In this document: positions 43,997-53,856 of the stretch, piece after piece
Layout of the letters: every line of letters begins with the position of its first letter
Position numbering within the stretch: the first letter of the stretch is position 1
Assembly (NCBI RefSeq): GCF_036030735.1
Contig: NZ_CP107928.1
Coordinates: forward strand, 1,922,001 to 1,986,000
DNA length: 64,000 nt
Source: Streptomyces sp. NBC_00425
Lineage (GTDB): Bacteria; Actinomycetota; Actinomycetes; Streptomycetales; Streptomycetaceae
Reading direction: 5' to 3'
Translations under genes and position numbers: made by a program
Notes under the pieces: generated by a model
What the model was told of the DNA's origin: nothing
Databases searched by the model: none
Seen by the model: the letters and a program-made list of their open reading frames with translations, nothing else

Positions 43997-44956
43997 ATGT
44001 CGAAGTCCAGCTCCTTCTGCACCGCCCCCGACACCTGCCTGCCGCGCAGCGCGGACATCGTCTGGGGCATCACCCGCCAGGCCCGGCAAGCCCTGCACGA
44101 GGCCTGCCGGACGGGCCCCTGTCATCGGCCCGCGCCGTTCGGAACGGCGGACCCGACGGCGAGCCGCCCCCGTGACGTGTGCGAGAGCGTCGGCTGCGTC
44201 GACCTCTTCATGGACGTGTGGATCCGGGCGCACTGCGCCACGCACGCCCGCTTCCGGACGCTCGGTCCGCTCCCCGACACCGCCTTCGCCTACCTCACCA
44301 GCAGCGCCCGCTCGCAAGCCGCCGAACTCAACCGCCAGGGCCGCGTGGCCAGGGGCGGGGTGGCACGGCCCCAGCGCCGCGACGGGACCGTCGGCCGGAT
44401 CGCGATCTCCTACGAGGACCCGTGGTCGGCGGATGTGTTCCGCTTCCTCCTCGGCTATGCGGCCGCGTCCGGGTCCGGGGCGGGGGCCTGGCCGCTGGAC
44501 ACCCTCGTCTGCCGCAAGAACGCCTGGGACGGCGGGGACAGGGTGCCGGGCAGCCGGGCGGCGCGTGACGAACTGCGGGCCGACGTCGAGAGCTGTCTGG
44601 CGGTGGTCCGGCGGGTGGCGGGCGTCGGCTGGCTCCACGACTGCATCCTGCTGCCCCTCGCCAACCGCGGCACGAGCCCGTCCATGCCGGTGGACGACGA
44701 CCTGCGACCGGCCCGGACGGGAGAGGAGGGGGACGACGGTCTCGACGCCGCCGCGACCGTGATCCTCCAGGACCTGCTGGCCCGGACGGCCGCCGGCGTC
44801 GGAGCGGGCACGGCCCTGCGCGCCGCGGTCGAGGCCTGGCTCGGCGACGGCCCGCCTCCGGCGGCATGGGCGGCGACCCGTGGCGACGACATCGCTCTGC
44901 GACGCCTGGCGAAGCGCCTGGTGTCGGACCTCGCACAGCAGAAGGAGGCGGCATGA
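43997..44956 (+). CDS. Unknown protein, possibly sigma-region-2-like, coupled to the Pycsar-type effector
   Basis: A 319-residue protein I do not recognise. Its N-terminal part is Cys-rich (CTAPDTCLPRS, ACRTGPC, DVCESVGC). Residues about 70-130 (VDLFMDVWIRAHCATHARF, then FAYLTSSARSQAAELNRQG) weakly resemble sigma-70 region 2, where a helix is followed by a WL..A.N.A.D..R-like helix. The middle contains VGRIAISYEDPWSADVFRFLLGYA; the C-terminus is helical and basic (LRRLAKRLVSDLAQQ). The start is well defined by AGGGAA and the strong promoter. It overlaps the membrane-effector gene (ATGA), so the two products are probably made in a fixed ratio. It could be a regulator, adaptor or second effector. 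Confidence 0.7.
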   Translation: MSKSSSFCTAPDTCLPRSADIVWGITRQARQALHEACRTGPCHRPAPFGTADPTASRPRDVCESVGCVDLFMDVWIRAHCATHARFRTLGPLPDTAFAYLTSSARSQAAELNRQGRVARGGVARPQRRDGTVGRIAISYEDPWSADVFRFLLGYAAASGSGAGAWPLDTLVCRKNAWDGGDRVPGSRAARDELRADVESCLAVVRRVAGVGWLHDCILLPLANRGTSPSMPVDDDLRPARTGEEGDDGLDAAATVILQDLLARTAAGVGAGTALRAAVEAWLGDGPPPAAWAATRGDDIALRRLAKRLVSDLAQQKEAA

Positions 44957-45465
44957 CCACCACCCCCCGGCGCAACGCGCGCACCGTGACCGGTCCCCCG
45001 ACCGAGATCAACGCGCTGATCGACGCGACCCGGCAGGAGAACGCGCGGGCCGACGCCAAGTCGGCCGCCCTGCTCACCGTCGTGGGCATCGGGTTCACCG
45101 CGTTCTCGGTGGCCGGCGCGTCGGCCGTGACCGTTCCCGTGCACGGCGTCGCCCGCTGGCTCTGCGTCGCGGCGCTGGCCGGGGTGTGCGCGGTGGCGGA
45201 GCTGCTGCTGCTGGTGGTGCGCCCGGTGCTGGGGAAGGGGGACGTGGGCCAGCGGTACTTCGCGACCTGGCGTCGCTATGCCTCGGCTCCCGAACGGCTG
45301 GCGAGGGAACTCTCCGTCGACGAGGAGGCGTGCCGCACCCTGATCCAGCTGAGCGGAATCGTCTGGCGGAAGTACCGGCTCATCACAGGGGCGGTAGACC
45401 TGATGATCGTCGTCCTCCCGCTCATGGCCGTCGCCCTGTCCGTGACACTGCTGACCCGAAGGTGA
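44953..45465 (+). CDS. Pycsar-type transmembrane effector (DUF5706-like)
   Basis: A 170-residue membrane protein. EINALIDATRQENARADAKSAAL leads into two transmembrane segments (about 38-60 and 68-90); a soluble helical part with RYASAPERLARELSVDEEACRTLIQLSGIVWRKY follows, and a third transmembrane segment lies at 148-168. This is the layout of DUF5706/PycTM proteins, effectors that damage the membrane when they bind cyclic CMP or UMP made by a partner cyclase during phage infection. A class III cyclase gene lies divergently 1.3 kb away. Assignment to the family is by eye; ligand and activity are inferred. Confidence 0.75.
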   Translation: MTTTPRRNARTVTGPPTEINALIDATRQENARADAKSAALLTVVGIGFTAFSVAGASAVTVPVHGVARWLCVAALAGVCAVAELLLLVVRPVLGKGDVGQRYFATWRRYASAPERLARELSVDEEACRTLIQLSGIVWRKYRLITGAVDLMIVVLPLMAVALSVTLLTRR

Positions 45466-45622
45466 CCCGCGCACGCGCCCGGCCGGTGGACGGGGTTCCC
45501 TCCGGCGGTCGGGCGATGGTGCTCAAGCCGGGCTGACGGCGCGCCCGTTGAGAACGCCGGTGGGATTCGTGTCGCGATCCCGCCGGTGGCCGGCGGACCG
45601 CGCCGGGCCCCGAGAACGGTCG

Positions 45623-45657
45623 AGGGGCCGTTTCAGATCTTCTCTGAAACGGCCCCT
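45623..45657. terminator. Perfect 15-bp hairpin terminator
   Basis: Arms 45623-45637 and 45643-45657 with loop TCTTC. It lies next to the tRNA fragment at the same relative position as the hairpin beside the intact tRNA-Pro (50829-50860), so it was probably duplicated with it, and it can also end the effector operon. Confidence 0.85.
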
Positions 45658-45678
45658 TGACCTGCGACTTCGAAAAGT

Positions 45679-45719
45679 CGGGACGACAGGATTTGAACCT
45701 GCGACCCCTTGACCCCCAG
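45679..45719 (-). repeat. att-like duplication: 41-bp copy of the tRNA-Pro 3' half
   Basis: These 41 bases are identical to 50881-50921, i.e. the acceptor 3' strand, T arm, variable loop and anticodon loop of the intact tRNA-Pro. The match stops abruptly at 45720. Such 3'-tRNA copies mark the far end of elements that integrate into tRNA genes through a tyrosine recombinase. Confidence 0.85.
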
Positions 45720-45798
45720 GAGTGAGAGTCACCCACATCATCGGCAGATAACAGAAGCAATCCGGGCGTGTGTTGTGCGTCAATAGCCCTACCGTGCA

Positions 45799-45999
45799 TT
45801 ATCGCGCAGACCGTGTGGTCCCCAACTGGTCCCCAAGCCGCTTCAGAAGAGCACCTGGCACCGGCCGCCGGTGGCGCCTGACACCACGCGCCGCCTCCGC
45901 GGGGAACACCCGTTCCGGGACGCCTGCGTAGTCGACGAAGACCAGCCGCCTCTTGAGTCGCCGGGTACACGGCTGCGTATCGCGCCCTGTGTGGTGCAT
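45799..45999 (-). pseudogene. Possible C-terminal relic of a tyrosine integrase
   Basis: The minus-strand frame ends in LLKRLGDQLGTTRSAR, 80 bp from the tRNA fragment. A GDQ(L/M)GT tail next to the att site is a feature I associate with integrases of actinobacterial tRNA-integrating elements. Only the tail is left, and no R...HxxR...Y catalytic residues are present. The underlying DNA (ggtccccaactggtcccc) recurs in altered form at 50799-50819. Assignment is tentative. Confidence 0.3.
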
Positions 46000-46001
46000 C
46001 G

Positions 46002-47189
46002 TCAGTCCGCCCTCACTGGATGCGTAAGGTTCGCTCCGGTCGCCGGGTCGAACACGTGAGCCTTGGCCATGTCGACCTGTAGCTCCAGCGGTTCGCCCTC
46101 GCGGGCACGGGTGGCGGCGTCCAGGCGGGCCACGATGTTATGGGTGTCGGCGCCGGTGTCGCGCAGGCCCGAGTCCTTGGCGAGCTCTTCCAGTTCGGCG
46201 GTCGTCGCGGGCCCGCCCTCCGCGGTGAAGTAGACATACGCATCGGAGCCCAGCGACTCCAGTACCTCCACGGTGGCGGTGAAGACCGGGCCCGTCCGGT
46301 CCCGGTCGTGTGCCAGGGCCACGTCCTCGAATGCCTCCGGTCGCAGCCCGACGATGACCTCGCGGGGCGCGTTCTGTCTTTCCAGCGCCTGCCTCGTACG
46401 GTCGTCGAGGGTCAGGTCGCCCAGGGACGAGCGCAGGGCACCGCCCTCCAGAGTGGCGTTCAGGAAGTTCATCGCCGGGGAGCCGATGAAGCCCGCGACG
46501 AAGATGTTGCGCGGCAGGTCGTACAACTCGGCAGGTGTGCCGATCTGCTGGACCAGGCCCTGCCTCATGACCACGACCCGGTCGCCGAGCGTCATCGCCT
46601 CGGTCTGGTCGTGGGTGACGTACACGGTGGTCGTGCCGAGGCTCCGCTGCAGCCGGGAGATCTGAGTGCGCATCTGTACCCGGAGTTTGGCGTCCAGGTT
46701 GGACAGTGGCTCGTCCATCAGGAACGCCTCGGGGTCACGGACGATCGCCCGCCCCATGGCCACGCGCTGGCGCTGACCACCCGAGAGGTTGGCGGGCTTG
46801 CGGTCCAGGTGCTCGGTGAGGTCAAGGATCCGGGCGGCTTCCGTCACCTTGGCGTCGATGGTGTCCTTCTCCACCTTGGCCAGGCGCAGCGGGAAGCCCA
46901 TGTTCTCGCGGACGTTCATGTGCGGGTACAGGGCATAGCTCTGGAACACCATGGCGACGTCGCGTTCCTTGGGAGCCAGGTCGTTGACGACTCGGCCTCC
47001 GATGCGCAGGGTGCCCTCGGTGATGTCCTCAAGTCCGGCGATCATGTTCAGGGTGGTGGACTTGCCGCATCCCGACGGACCGACCAGGATCACGAACTCG
47101 CCGTCGGCGATCTCGAGGTCCACGTCCTTCACGGCGAGGGCCCCGTCGGGAAAGCGCTTGGTGACTCCCTCAAGGATGATCTCGGCCAT
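46002..47189 (-). CDS. Carbohydrate ABC importer ATPase, MsmK/UgpC family
   Basis: A 395-residue ATPase with Walker A GPSGCGKSTT, signature LSGGQRQRVAMGRA, Walker B FLMDEPLSNLDAKLR and H-loop THDQTEA, then the C-terminal OB-fold (TOBE) regulatory domain from about residue 240 (GLRPEAFEDV). This type energises CUT1 oligosaccharide importers and may be shared by several systems. It begins 89 bp after the stop of the MalG-like permease gene and has GGAGG upstream of its ATG. It lies inside the tRNA-bounded island. Confidence 0.93.
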   Translation of the reverse strand: MAEIILEGVTKRFPDGALAVKDVDLEIADGEFVILVGPSGCGKSTTLNMIAGLEDITEGTLRIGGRVVNDLAPKERDVAMVFQSYALYPHMNVRENMGFPLRLAKVEKDTIDAKVTEAARILDLTEHLDRKPANLSGGQRQRVAMGRAIVRDPEAFLMDEPLSNLDAKLRVQMRTQISRLQRSLGTTTVYVTHDQTEAMTLGDRVVVMRQGLVQQIGTPAELYDLPRNIFVAGFIGSPAMNFLNATLEGGALRSSLGDLTLDDRTRQALERQNAPREVIVGLRPEAFEDVALAHDRDRTGPVFTATVEVLESLGSDAYVYFTAEGGPATTAELEELAKDSGLRDTGADTHNIVARLDAATRAREGEPLELQVDMAKAHVFDPATGANLTHPVRAD

Positions 47190-47278
47190 GGATGATGCCT
47201 CCTTGCCTCATGCCTTCCGGGTCCGGGTACCGCTGTCGGTGTCCCGGACCGGTGGCCTGCCTGCCGTGGTCGGCCCGT

Positions 47279-48112
47279 TCACCCCTTGACCGCCCCGGAG
47301 GTCAGTCCGGCGACGATCCGCCGTTGGAAGAGCAGGACGAAAACGATGATCGGGATGGTGATGACCACAGCGGCGGCGGCGATCGACCCTGTGGGCTGCT
47401 GGAACTGGGAGCTGCCGGTGAAGAACGCGATCGCGGCAGGCACGGTGCGCGCGGACTCGGTGGACGTCAGCGAGATCGCGAACAAGAAGTCGTTCCAGCA
47501 GAAGATGAACACGAGAATGGCCGTGGTGAACACGCCCGGCGCGGCCAGCGGCGCGATGACCAACCGGAAGGCCTGCGCGGGCGTCGCCCCGTCGACCTTG
47601 GCGGCCTTCTCCAGATCCCAGGGGATCTCCCGGAAGAAAGCCGACAGGGTGTAGATCGCGAGCGGCAGGGAGAAGGTCATGTACGGGATGATCAGCCCGA
47701 CCCAGGTGTCGAAGATCCCGATGATCCGCTCGATGTTGAACAGCGGTGACACCAGGGAGATCGGGGGGAACATGGCGATCAGCAGTGACATGCCGATGAG
47801 TACCCGCTTGCCGGGGAAGCGCAGCCTGGCCACCGCGTAGGCGGCCATGGTGCCCAGCGCCACCGCGATCACCGTGGCGATCAGGGCGATACCGATCGAG
47901 TTGATCAGCGCACGGGTGAACTCGGTGGTCTCGAAGATGCCCTGGTAGTTCTCCCAGGTCCAGTCCGTGGGGATGTAGTTGCCGTCCGTCAGGGTGGCGG
48001 GGTCCTTGAACGACAGCGCGGCGATCCACCACACCGGGAACAGGGCGTACAGCACCACCACGACGTTCAGGACACCCCATCGGGCGGCATGTGTCTTTCC
48101 CACCGCGGCCAT
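47279..48112 (-). CDS. Carbohydrate ABC importer permease, MalG type
   Basis: A 277-residue membrane protein with six hydrophobic segments. The EAA loop reads [26 protein letters not shown], where the cytoplasmic ATPase docks. The ATG at 48112 overlaps the stop of the MalF-type gene by one base (TGATG). With its partner it forms the membrane pore of a CUT1 importer. Confidence 0.93.
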   Translation of the reverse strand: MAAVGKTHAARWGVLNVVVVLYALFPVWWIAALSFKDPATLTDGNYIPTDWTWENYQGIFETTEFTRALINSIGIALIATVIAVALGTMAAYAVARLRFPGKRVLIGMSLLIAMFPPISLVSPLFNIERIIGIFDTWVGLIIPYMTFSLPLAIYTLSAFFREIPWDLEKAAKVDGATPAQAFRLVIAPLAAPGVFTTAILVFIFCWNDFLFAISLTSTESARTVPAAIAFFTGSSQFQQPTGSIAAAAVVITIPIIVFVLLFQRRIVAGLTSGAVKG

Positions 48113-49065
48113 CAGCGCTTCACCTCCGCGCCGGGTGCGGCGGTGCCGAACAGTTTGACGAAGGTGAAGGCGATGATCCCGACGCAGATGAAGATCAGGA
48201 CCGAGATCGCCGACCCGATGCCCAGGTTCAGCGAGGTGAACAGGTTGTCGTACCCGAGGATCGACAGAGAGCCGGTCCCCTGGGCTCCCGCGGTCAGGAT
48301 GTAGATGTTGTCGAAGATCCGGAACGCGTCCAGTGTGCGGAAGAGCAGTGCCACCAGGACGGCCGGCTTCATCAGCGGCAGCATGATCTTGGTGAAGCGC
48401 TGCCAGGCGGTGGCACCGTCCACCATGGCCGCCTTCAGGGTCTCCTCGGGGACCAGGGCGAGGCCCGCGAGCAGCAGCAGGGCCATGAACGGCGTCGTCT
48501 TCCACACCTCGGCGAGGATGATCAGCCAGAGGGCGGGCCACTGCTCGGTCAGCGGAGCCTCCCCGCTGGGCAGCAATCCGGCGAGGTATCCGAGATCCGG
48601 GGTCCAGGCGTACTGCCAGGAGAAGGCGGCGACCACGGTGACGATCCCGTACGGAATGAGGACCGACGTGCGGACGACGCCGCGCCAGAAGAGCGTGCGG
48701 TGCATGACCAGAGCGAGCCCCATGCCGAGGACCAGCTCGATCACCACGGACACAACGGTGATGAACAGCGTGACCCAGAAGGCGTCCCACCAGAACGGGG
48801 AGGACAGCACCGCCCCGTAGTTGCTCAGGCCCACGAACTTCGCCTGTCCCGGGAAGCGCAGGTCGTACCGCTGGAGGGACAGGTAGACGGCGTACCCGAT
48901 GGGGTAGGCGGTCACGGCGATCATGACGACGACGGCGGGCGCGCAGAGCAGCCACCCGAGCCGCCGCTCCTGCCTGGCGCCCGCCGAGAGTGCCGCCCGG
49001 TCCGGCTCCGTCCGCTCCGTCTCGGGGGACGGCGGGGTTCCGGCCGGTTGCGCCCGCGTGCTCAT
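48112..49065 (-). CDS. Carbohydrate ABC importer permease, MalF type
   Basis: A 317-residue permease. It has a cytoplasmic Pro/Glu/Arg-rich N-terminus of ~35 residues, six to seven hydrophobic segments, and the EAA loop [25 protein letters not shown]. It is followed directly by the MalG-type partner and preceded after 70 bp by the binding-protein gene, the standard CUT1 order (binding protein, MalF, MalG, ATPase). Confidence 0.93.
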   Translation of the reverse strand: MSTRAQPAGTPPSPETERTEPDRAALSAGARQERRLGWLLCAPAVVVMIAVTAYPIGYAVYLSLQRYDLRFPGQAKFVGLSNYGAVLSSPFWWDAFWVTLFITVVSVVIELVLGMGLALVMHRTLFWRGVVRTSVLIPYGIVTVVAAFSWQYAWTPDLGYLAGLLPSGEAPLTEQWPALWLIILAEVWKTTPFMALLLLAGLALVPEETLKAAMVDGATAWQRFTKIMLPLMKPAVLVALLFRTLDAFRIFDNIYILTAGAQGTGSLSILGYDNLFTSLNLGIGSAISVLIFICVGIIAFTFVKLFGTAAPGAEVKR

Positions 49066-49135
49066 CTCGGGCCGTCCGAGGACGAGGCCCGCGCGCCGCG
49101 GCGCAGGCTGACGGAGTGGTGCGGGAGGTGGTCGT

Positions 49136-50446
49136 TCACGGGATCACACCCTCGGATCGCAGGGCATCGTCGATCTGCTCCCTGATGGTGTTGACGGAGC
49201 TCGCCGGTTTGATCCCGGACGGCGGGGACAGCGTGTGGGAGACCGCGATCGACACGTTCTGGTAGACCGGAGTGATCGGGCGCACGCTCGCCGACTCCAG
49301 GGCGGCCAGCACCTCCGCGGAGAAGGGGTACTCCTTCATGAACGCCGGCTCGTCGTACAGGGCGCGCAGGGTGGGCGGCAGACCGCCCTCGAGCGCGGCG
49401 GTGAGCTGGTTCTCCCGGTTGCGCAGGCACAGCGCCGCGTCGAAGGCCAGGTCGGGCCGGCGCGCGTAGGCGCTCACCGCGAGATCGATGCCGCCGATGG
49501 TGGGCCGTGCCGGGCGGTTCGGGTCGACCCGGGGGTACGGCGCCCAGCGGAAGTTCTTGAACAGCTCCGGGTTGTTCGCCTTCATCGACGGATAGACGAA
49601 CGGGTAGTTGAGTTCGAACGCCGCCGTCCCCGACTCCATGGCCAGGCGGTTCTGGTCCTCCATCTGGTTGGACAGGGAGGGGTCCGCGGCCGGGGAGTTC
49701 GCCAGCTCACGCATGATCCCCGCGGCCCGCACAGCGGGAGGACCGAGGGAGGGCTCGGTCGCGCTCGCGTTGAGGATGGAGCCGCCCGCACTGTTGATCA
49801 GCGTGTTGAACCAGACGGTCAGGCCCTCGTACTGGGCACCCTGGATTTCCACGAAGTGCGGTTTGCCCTGCCGGGCGAGGGCGCCGGCCATGTCGAGCAT
49901 CTCGGCCCAGGTCCTGGGCGGGGTGGGCACCAGGTCCTTGCGATACCACAGCAGTTGGGTGTTGGTGTTGTACGGGACGGCGTACAGCTTGCCCTTCCAG
50001 GTCGAGGTCTGCAGGGGTACGCGCAGGGTGCCCTCGACAGCCTGCTGCTTCGCCGCCCCCGTCCATTCCCGGATCCAGCGCGCCTCGGCGAACTCCGCCG
50101 CCCAGGTGACGTCCAGGCCCAGGATGTCGAGCGAATCGTCCTCGGCGGCGAGTCTGCGGACGAGTTGCTGGCGCTGGCCGTCCGCGGCACGCGGGAGCTT
50201 GTTGTAGCTGATCCTGTAGCGGCCGCCTGACGCCTGGCTGCACCGGTCGGCCGCCTTCTGGAGCGCACCGGAGTCGTCGGGGAAGTTGTACCAGTTGAGG
50301 GTGGGCCTACCGGAGCCCTCGTCACTGCCGCAAGCGGCGAGCACCGACGCCAGCAACGGCAGTACGGCGAACGCCCGCAGCCATCGCAACCCTCCGAGAC
50401 GTCCCTTCTGACCTGAAACATTCCGAAAGTCGCACCTCGCATGCAC
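49136..50446 (-). CDS. Extracellular sugar-binding lipoprotein (CUT1 ABC importer)
   Basis: A 436-residue binding protein with a long N-terminus and lipobox VLAAC (Cys39 from the GTG at 50446). NWYNFPDDSGALQKAAD and SLDILGLDVTWAAEFAEARWI are typical of oligosaccharide-binding proteins (SBP family 1). The GTG at 50446 lies 10 bp from a GGGAGG; a GTG at 50455 is too close to that site. There is no regulator gene inside the island. The ligand may be an alpha-glucoside such as trehalose or maltose, but this cannot be read from the sequence. Confidence 0.9.
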   Translation of the reverse strand: MHARCDFRNVSGQKGRLGGLRWLRAFAVLPLLASVLAACGSDEGSGRPTLNWYNFPDDSGALQKAADRCSQASGGRYRISYNKLPRAADGQRQQLVRRLAAEDDSLDILGLDVTWAAEFAEARWIREWTGAAKQQAVEGTLRVPLQTSTWKGKLYAVPYNTNTQLLWYRKDLVPTPPRTWAEMLDMAGALARQGKPHFVEIQGAQYEGLTVWFNTLINSAGGSILNASATEPSLGPPAVRAAGIMRELANSPAADPSLSNQMEDQNRLAMESGTAAFELNYPFVYPSMKANNPELFKNFRWAPYPRVDPNRPARPTIGGIDLAVSAYARRPDLAFDAALCLRNRENQLTAALEGGLPPTLRALYDEPAFMKEYPFSAEVLAALESASVRPITPVYQNVSIAVSHTLSPPSGIKPASSVNTIREQIDDALRSEGVIP

Positions 50447-50745
50447 GCGCTCCACACCTCCCTTCCGGACGGTGGCACGGGACTGGGACCTCGCAGCGCT
50501 TTCCTCCCAGCGAACCTAAATGCCACATAAAGCAAGATCAAGCACATCCCGTGCCCAATCACCACGCCGGCCCAGTAATGGGACCGGCTCGGCGAACCTA
50601 CGGGCGTGGAAGGGGGCGCGATCTGCTCGACCTGGAGGAGTCCGCCGAACCGGTGGGGGCGCCAGTTGCGCGACGCCGTGCACTGTCGGCCTAACGCGGC
50701 GTCAAGGAAACGTTTGCGCAGTTCGGAGCGTTTGACGATCGCCCC

Positions 50746-50780
50746 TGTAGCGCACCTTGACCGAGTCAAGGTGCGCTACA
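50746..50780. repeat. Perfect inverted repeat, 16-bp arms, related to tRNA-Pro sequence
   Basis: Arms 50746-50761 and 50765-50780 with loop CGA. The right arm (GTCAAGGTGCGCTACA) is nearly the tRNA segment GTCAAGTGCGCTACC at 50921-50935, with one inserted base. It is probably derived from an att site of an earlier element. Confidence 0.8.
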
Positions 50781-50828
50781 TAACCGCCTATAGCACTCGG
50801 TTCCCATCTGGTCCCCGAGAACGCCGAA

Positions 50829-50860
50829 GAGGCCACTTCCGATCAACTGGAAATGACCTC
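50829..50860. terminator. Hairpin downstream of tRNA-Pro
   Basis: A 12-bp imperfect stem (50829-50840 with 50849-50860, two mismatches that can form G-U pairs) lies 20 bp from the tRNA 3' end on the minus strand. Confidence 0.6.
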
Positions 50861-50879
50861 CGACCTGCTACTTCGCAAG

Positions 50880-50953
<74 letters not shown>

Positions 50954-51053
50954 GTGCGCTCCGCACGGTGTTGCCCGTGTGATCGCGCGAACAGCACTTT
51001 ACCCCACTCGGAGCGCTGCGCCGTAGCGGGCCCTCACGCGGGACAATCGGCAT

Positions 51054-51584
51054 ATGGACCGTTGGGGCAGCACAGGCGGAACGAGCGGCGACCGGCCCGC
51101 CGGAGCCAGGGACCGGGACGGCGAAGGGCGGGCGCGCAACGCCCGGCCCCGGGACGGACTCGGCCGGCCCCTGCCGTACGGGACGCCCGGGGTGGAGCGG
51201 CAGCCCGAGGGCGTCGTCCGCACCCCGCGGGAGACCGTCGCCGAGGCGCAGGCGCTGCTGGACGCCGGGAAGCCCTTCCACGCGCACGAGGTCTTCGAGG
51301 ACGCCTGGAAGTCGGGCCCCGCTGCGGAGCGCACCCTGTGGCGGGGCCTCGCCCAGCTCGCCGTGGGTCTCACGCACACGGCCCGAGGGAACCTCACGGG
51401 CGGGGTGCGGCTGCTGCGGCGCGGGGCCGGGGCCGCCGAGGAGTGGGCGGCCGACGCGGGAGAGGACCGGCCGTACGGGCTGGATCTCACGGGGCTGGCA
51501 CGGTGGGCGCGCGAGCTGGCGGCGTCGGTGGAGCGGACGGGCGCGGCGGTGGACGCGCAGGCCCGGGCTCCGCGGCTGCGCTGA
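51054..51584 (+). CDS. DUF309-family protein
   Basis: A 176-residue protein. The N-terminal 55 residues are a Gly/Arg-rich disordered tail; the rest is the helical DUF309 domain (EAQALLDAGKPFHAHEVFEDAWKSG, LWRGLAQLAVGLTHTARGN, RLLRRGA). The HxxHE-like HAHEVFE and the LWRGLAQ helix are the family hallmark. The function of DUF309 is unknown. It is transcribed away from the tRNA, and a GACAAT box before the ATG suggests a short or absent leader. Confidence 0.85.
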   Translation: MDRWGSTGGTSGDRPAGARDRDGEGRARNARPRDGLGRPLPYGTPGVERQPEGVVRTPRETVAEAQALLDAGKPFHAHEVFEDAWKSGPAAERTLWRGLAQLAVGLTHTARGNLTGGVRLLRRGAGAAEEWAADAGEDRPYGLDLTGLARWARELAASVERTGAAVDAQARAPRLR

Positions 51585-51683
51585 CCTCCGTCCCGGCCCG
51601 GCCCACGCTCGCGCCTCGACGAAAGCGGCCGCAGCGCGTCCCGGCTCCCGCCACGGTGCCCCGCCCGGTGGCTCCCGGGCCGT

Positions 51684-52457
51684 CTACCGCAGCAGCAGCT
51701 GCAGCCCGCCCACGACGGTCGCCGCGATCACCAGCTGCTCGAACAGCCGCTGGTTGATGCGGTGCACCGCCCACTTGCCGAAGAGCGCGCCGGGGACGAC
51801 GAACGCGGCGAGGGCGGCGTCCAGAAGCAGCGAGCGGCCGTCGATGAGGCCGAGGCCCACACTGAACGGCACCTTCGACACGTTGACGATCAGGAAGAAG
51901 AACGCCGAGGTGCCGAGGAAGCCGAGCTTGCGGAAGCCTGCCGAGAGCAGGTACATCGACATGACCGGGCCGCCCGCGTTGGCGACCATCGTGGTGAAAC
52001 CGCCGAGCACGCCGTAGGAGCGGGCCTTGAGACGTCCGGCCCGGGTGACCACGGCGTCGGGGTCGTCCGCCGCGTCGGCCGTGCGCCGCCGCCACACCGT
52101 GACGCCCGCCATCAGCAGCAGGATCGCGCCGATCGAGGTCCGGACGATCCCGTCGTCGGCCCACACCAGGAACAGCGTGCCGAGGACCACGCCCGCCGCG
52201 ACCGCCGGGAACAGCCGCCACAGCGTGGGCCAGTGGGCGTGCCGCCGGTAGGTGAGAACGGCCAGGACGTCCCCGGCGATGAGGATCGGCAGCAGGACGC
52301 CCGTGGAGGCACGGGCGGGCAGGACCGCCGCGAAGACGGCGAGGCTGACCGTGTTGGCCCCGCTGACGGCCGTCTTGGAGAAGCCGACGAGCACGGCCGC
52401 GAGGGCGAGGGCGGCGAACTCCCAGCCGGTGATGTGCCACAGGGTCATCGTGTTCAT
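51684..52457 (-). CDS. TauE/SafE-family membrane permease
   Basis: A 257-residue membrane protein with about eight hydrophobic segments. GFSKTAVSGANTVSLA near the N-terminus and GFTTMVANAGGPVMSMYL near residue 155 are the two repeats typical of TauE/SafE (sulphite/organosulphonate or general anion exporters). It is convergent with the DUF309 gene and shares no operon. The transported compound is unknown. Confidence 0.9.
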   Translation of the reverse strand: MNTMTLWHITGWEFAALALAAVLVGFSKTAVSGANTVSLAVFAAVLPARASTGVLLPILIAGDVLAVLTYRRHAHWPTLWRLFPAVAAGVVLGTLFLVWADDGIVRTSIGAILLLMAGVTVWRRRTADAADDPDAVVTRAGRLKARSYGVLGGFTTMVANAGGPVMSMYLLSAGFRKLGFLGTSAFFFLIVNVSKVPFSVGLGLIDGRSLLLDAALAAFVVPGALFGKWAVHRINQRLFEQLVIAATVVGGLQLLLR

Positions 52458-52567
52458 GCGGGAGCCGATGCTACGCACATCCGTCGAACACCCGGCAGGC
52501 CGTCTCGCCAGGTGACCGCCGCCCGCCGCCCCGACGCCGGGGCGGTGCGGGCGACGGGCGCGCGCCG

Positions 52568-53755
<1,188 letters not shown>

Positions 53756-53770
53756 GACGGACTCCTTGGT

Positions 53771-53794
53771 TAGCACTGCTAGTTTTCGACTATA
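53771..53794. promoter_or_regulatory. Promoter with palindrome TAGCA-c-TGCTA
   Basis: A perfect palindrome (53771-53781) lies next to TATAGT (minus strand, 53794-53789), a good -10 box for the thiolase gene with a start near 53782. The palindrome would sit on the start site, fitting a repressor. Confidence 0.5.
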
Positions 53795-53856
53795 GACCCC
53801 GACGCGCCGCCCTGGGAAGATCCCCGGACGCCTTCGCCGACGCAGCTGGAGCAGCG

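Larger units (their letters stand above)
45466..46001. other. Island boundary, 536 bp without an intact gene
   Basis: The stretch holds, in order, a hairpin terminator (45623-45657), a 41-bp copy of the tRNA-Pro 3' part (45679-45719), AT-richer DNA, and a possible integrase relic near 45799-45999 on the minus strand. No complete gene is apparent. Confidence 0.7.
50456..50879. other. AT-richer spacer between the sugar operon and tRNA-Pro
   Basis: The 424 bp between the sugar operon and the tRNA contain no gene. They hold the operon's upstream region, a perfect 16-bp-arm hairpin (50746-50780), a copy of the ggtcccc repeat (50799-50819) and the tRNA-downstream hairpin (50829-50860). Confidence 0.7.
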
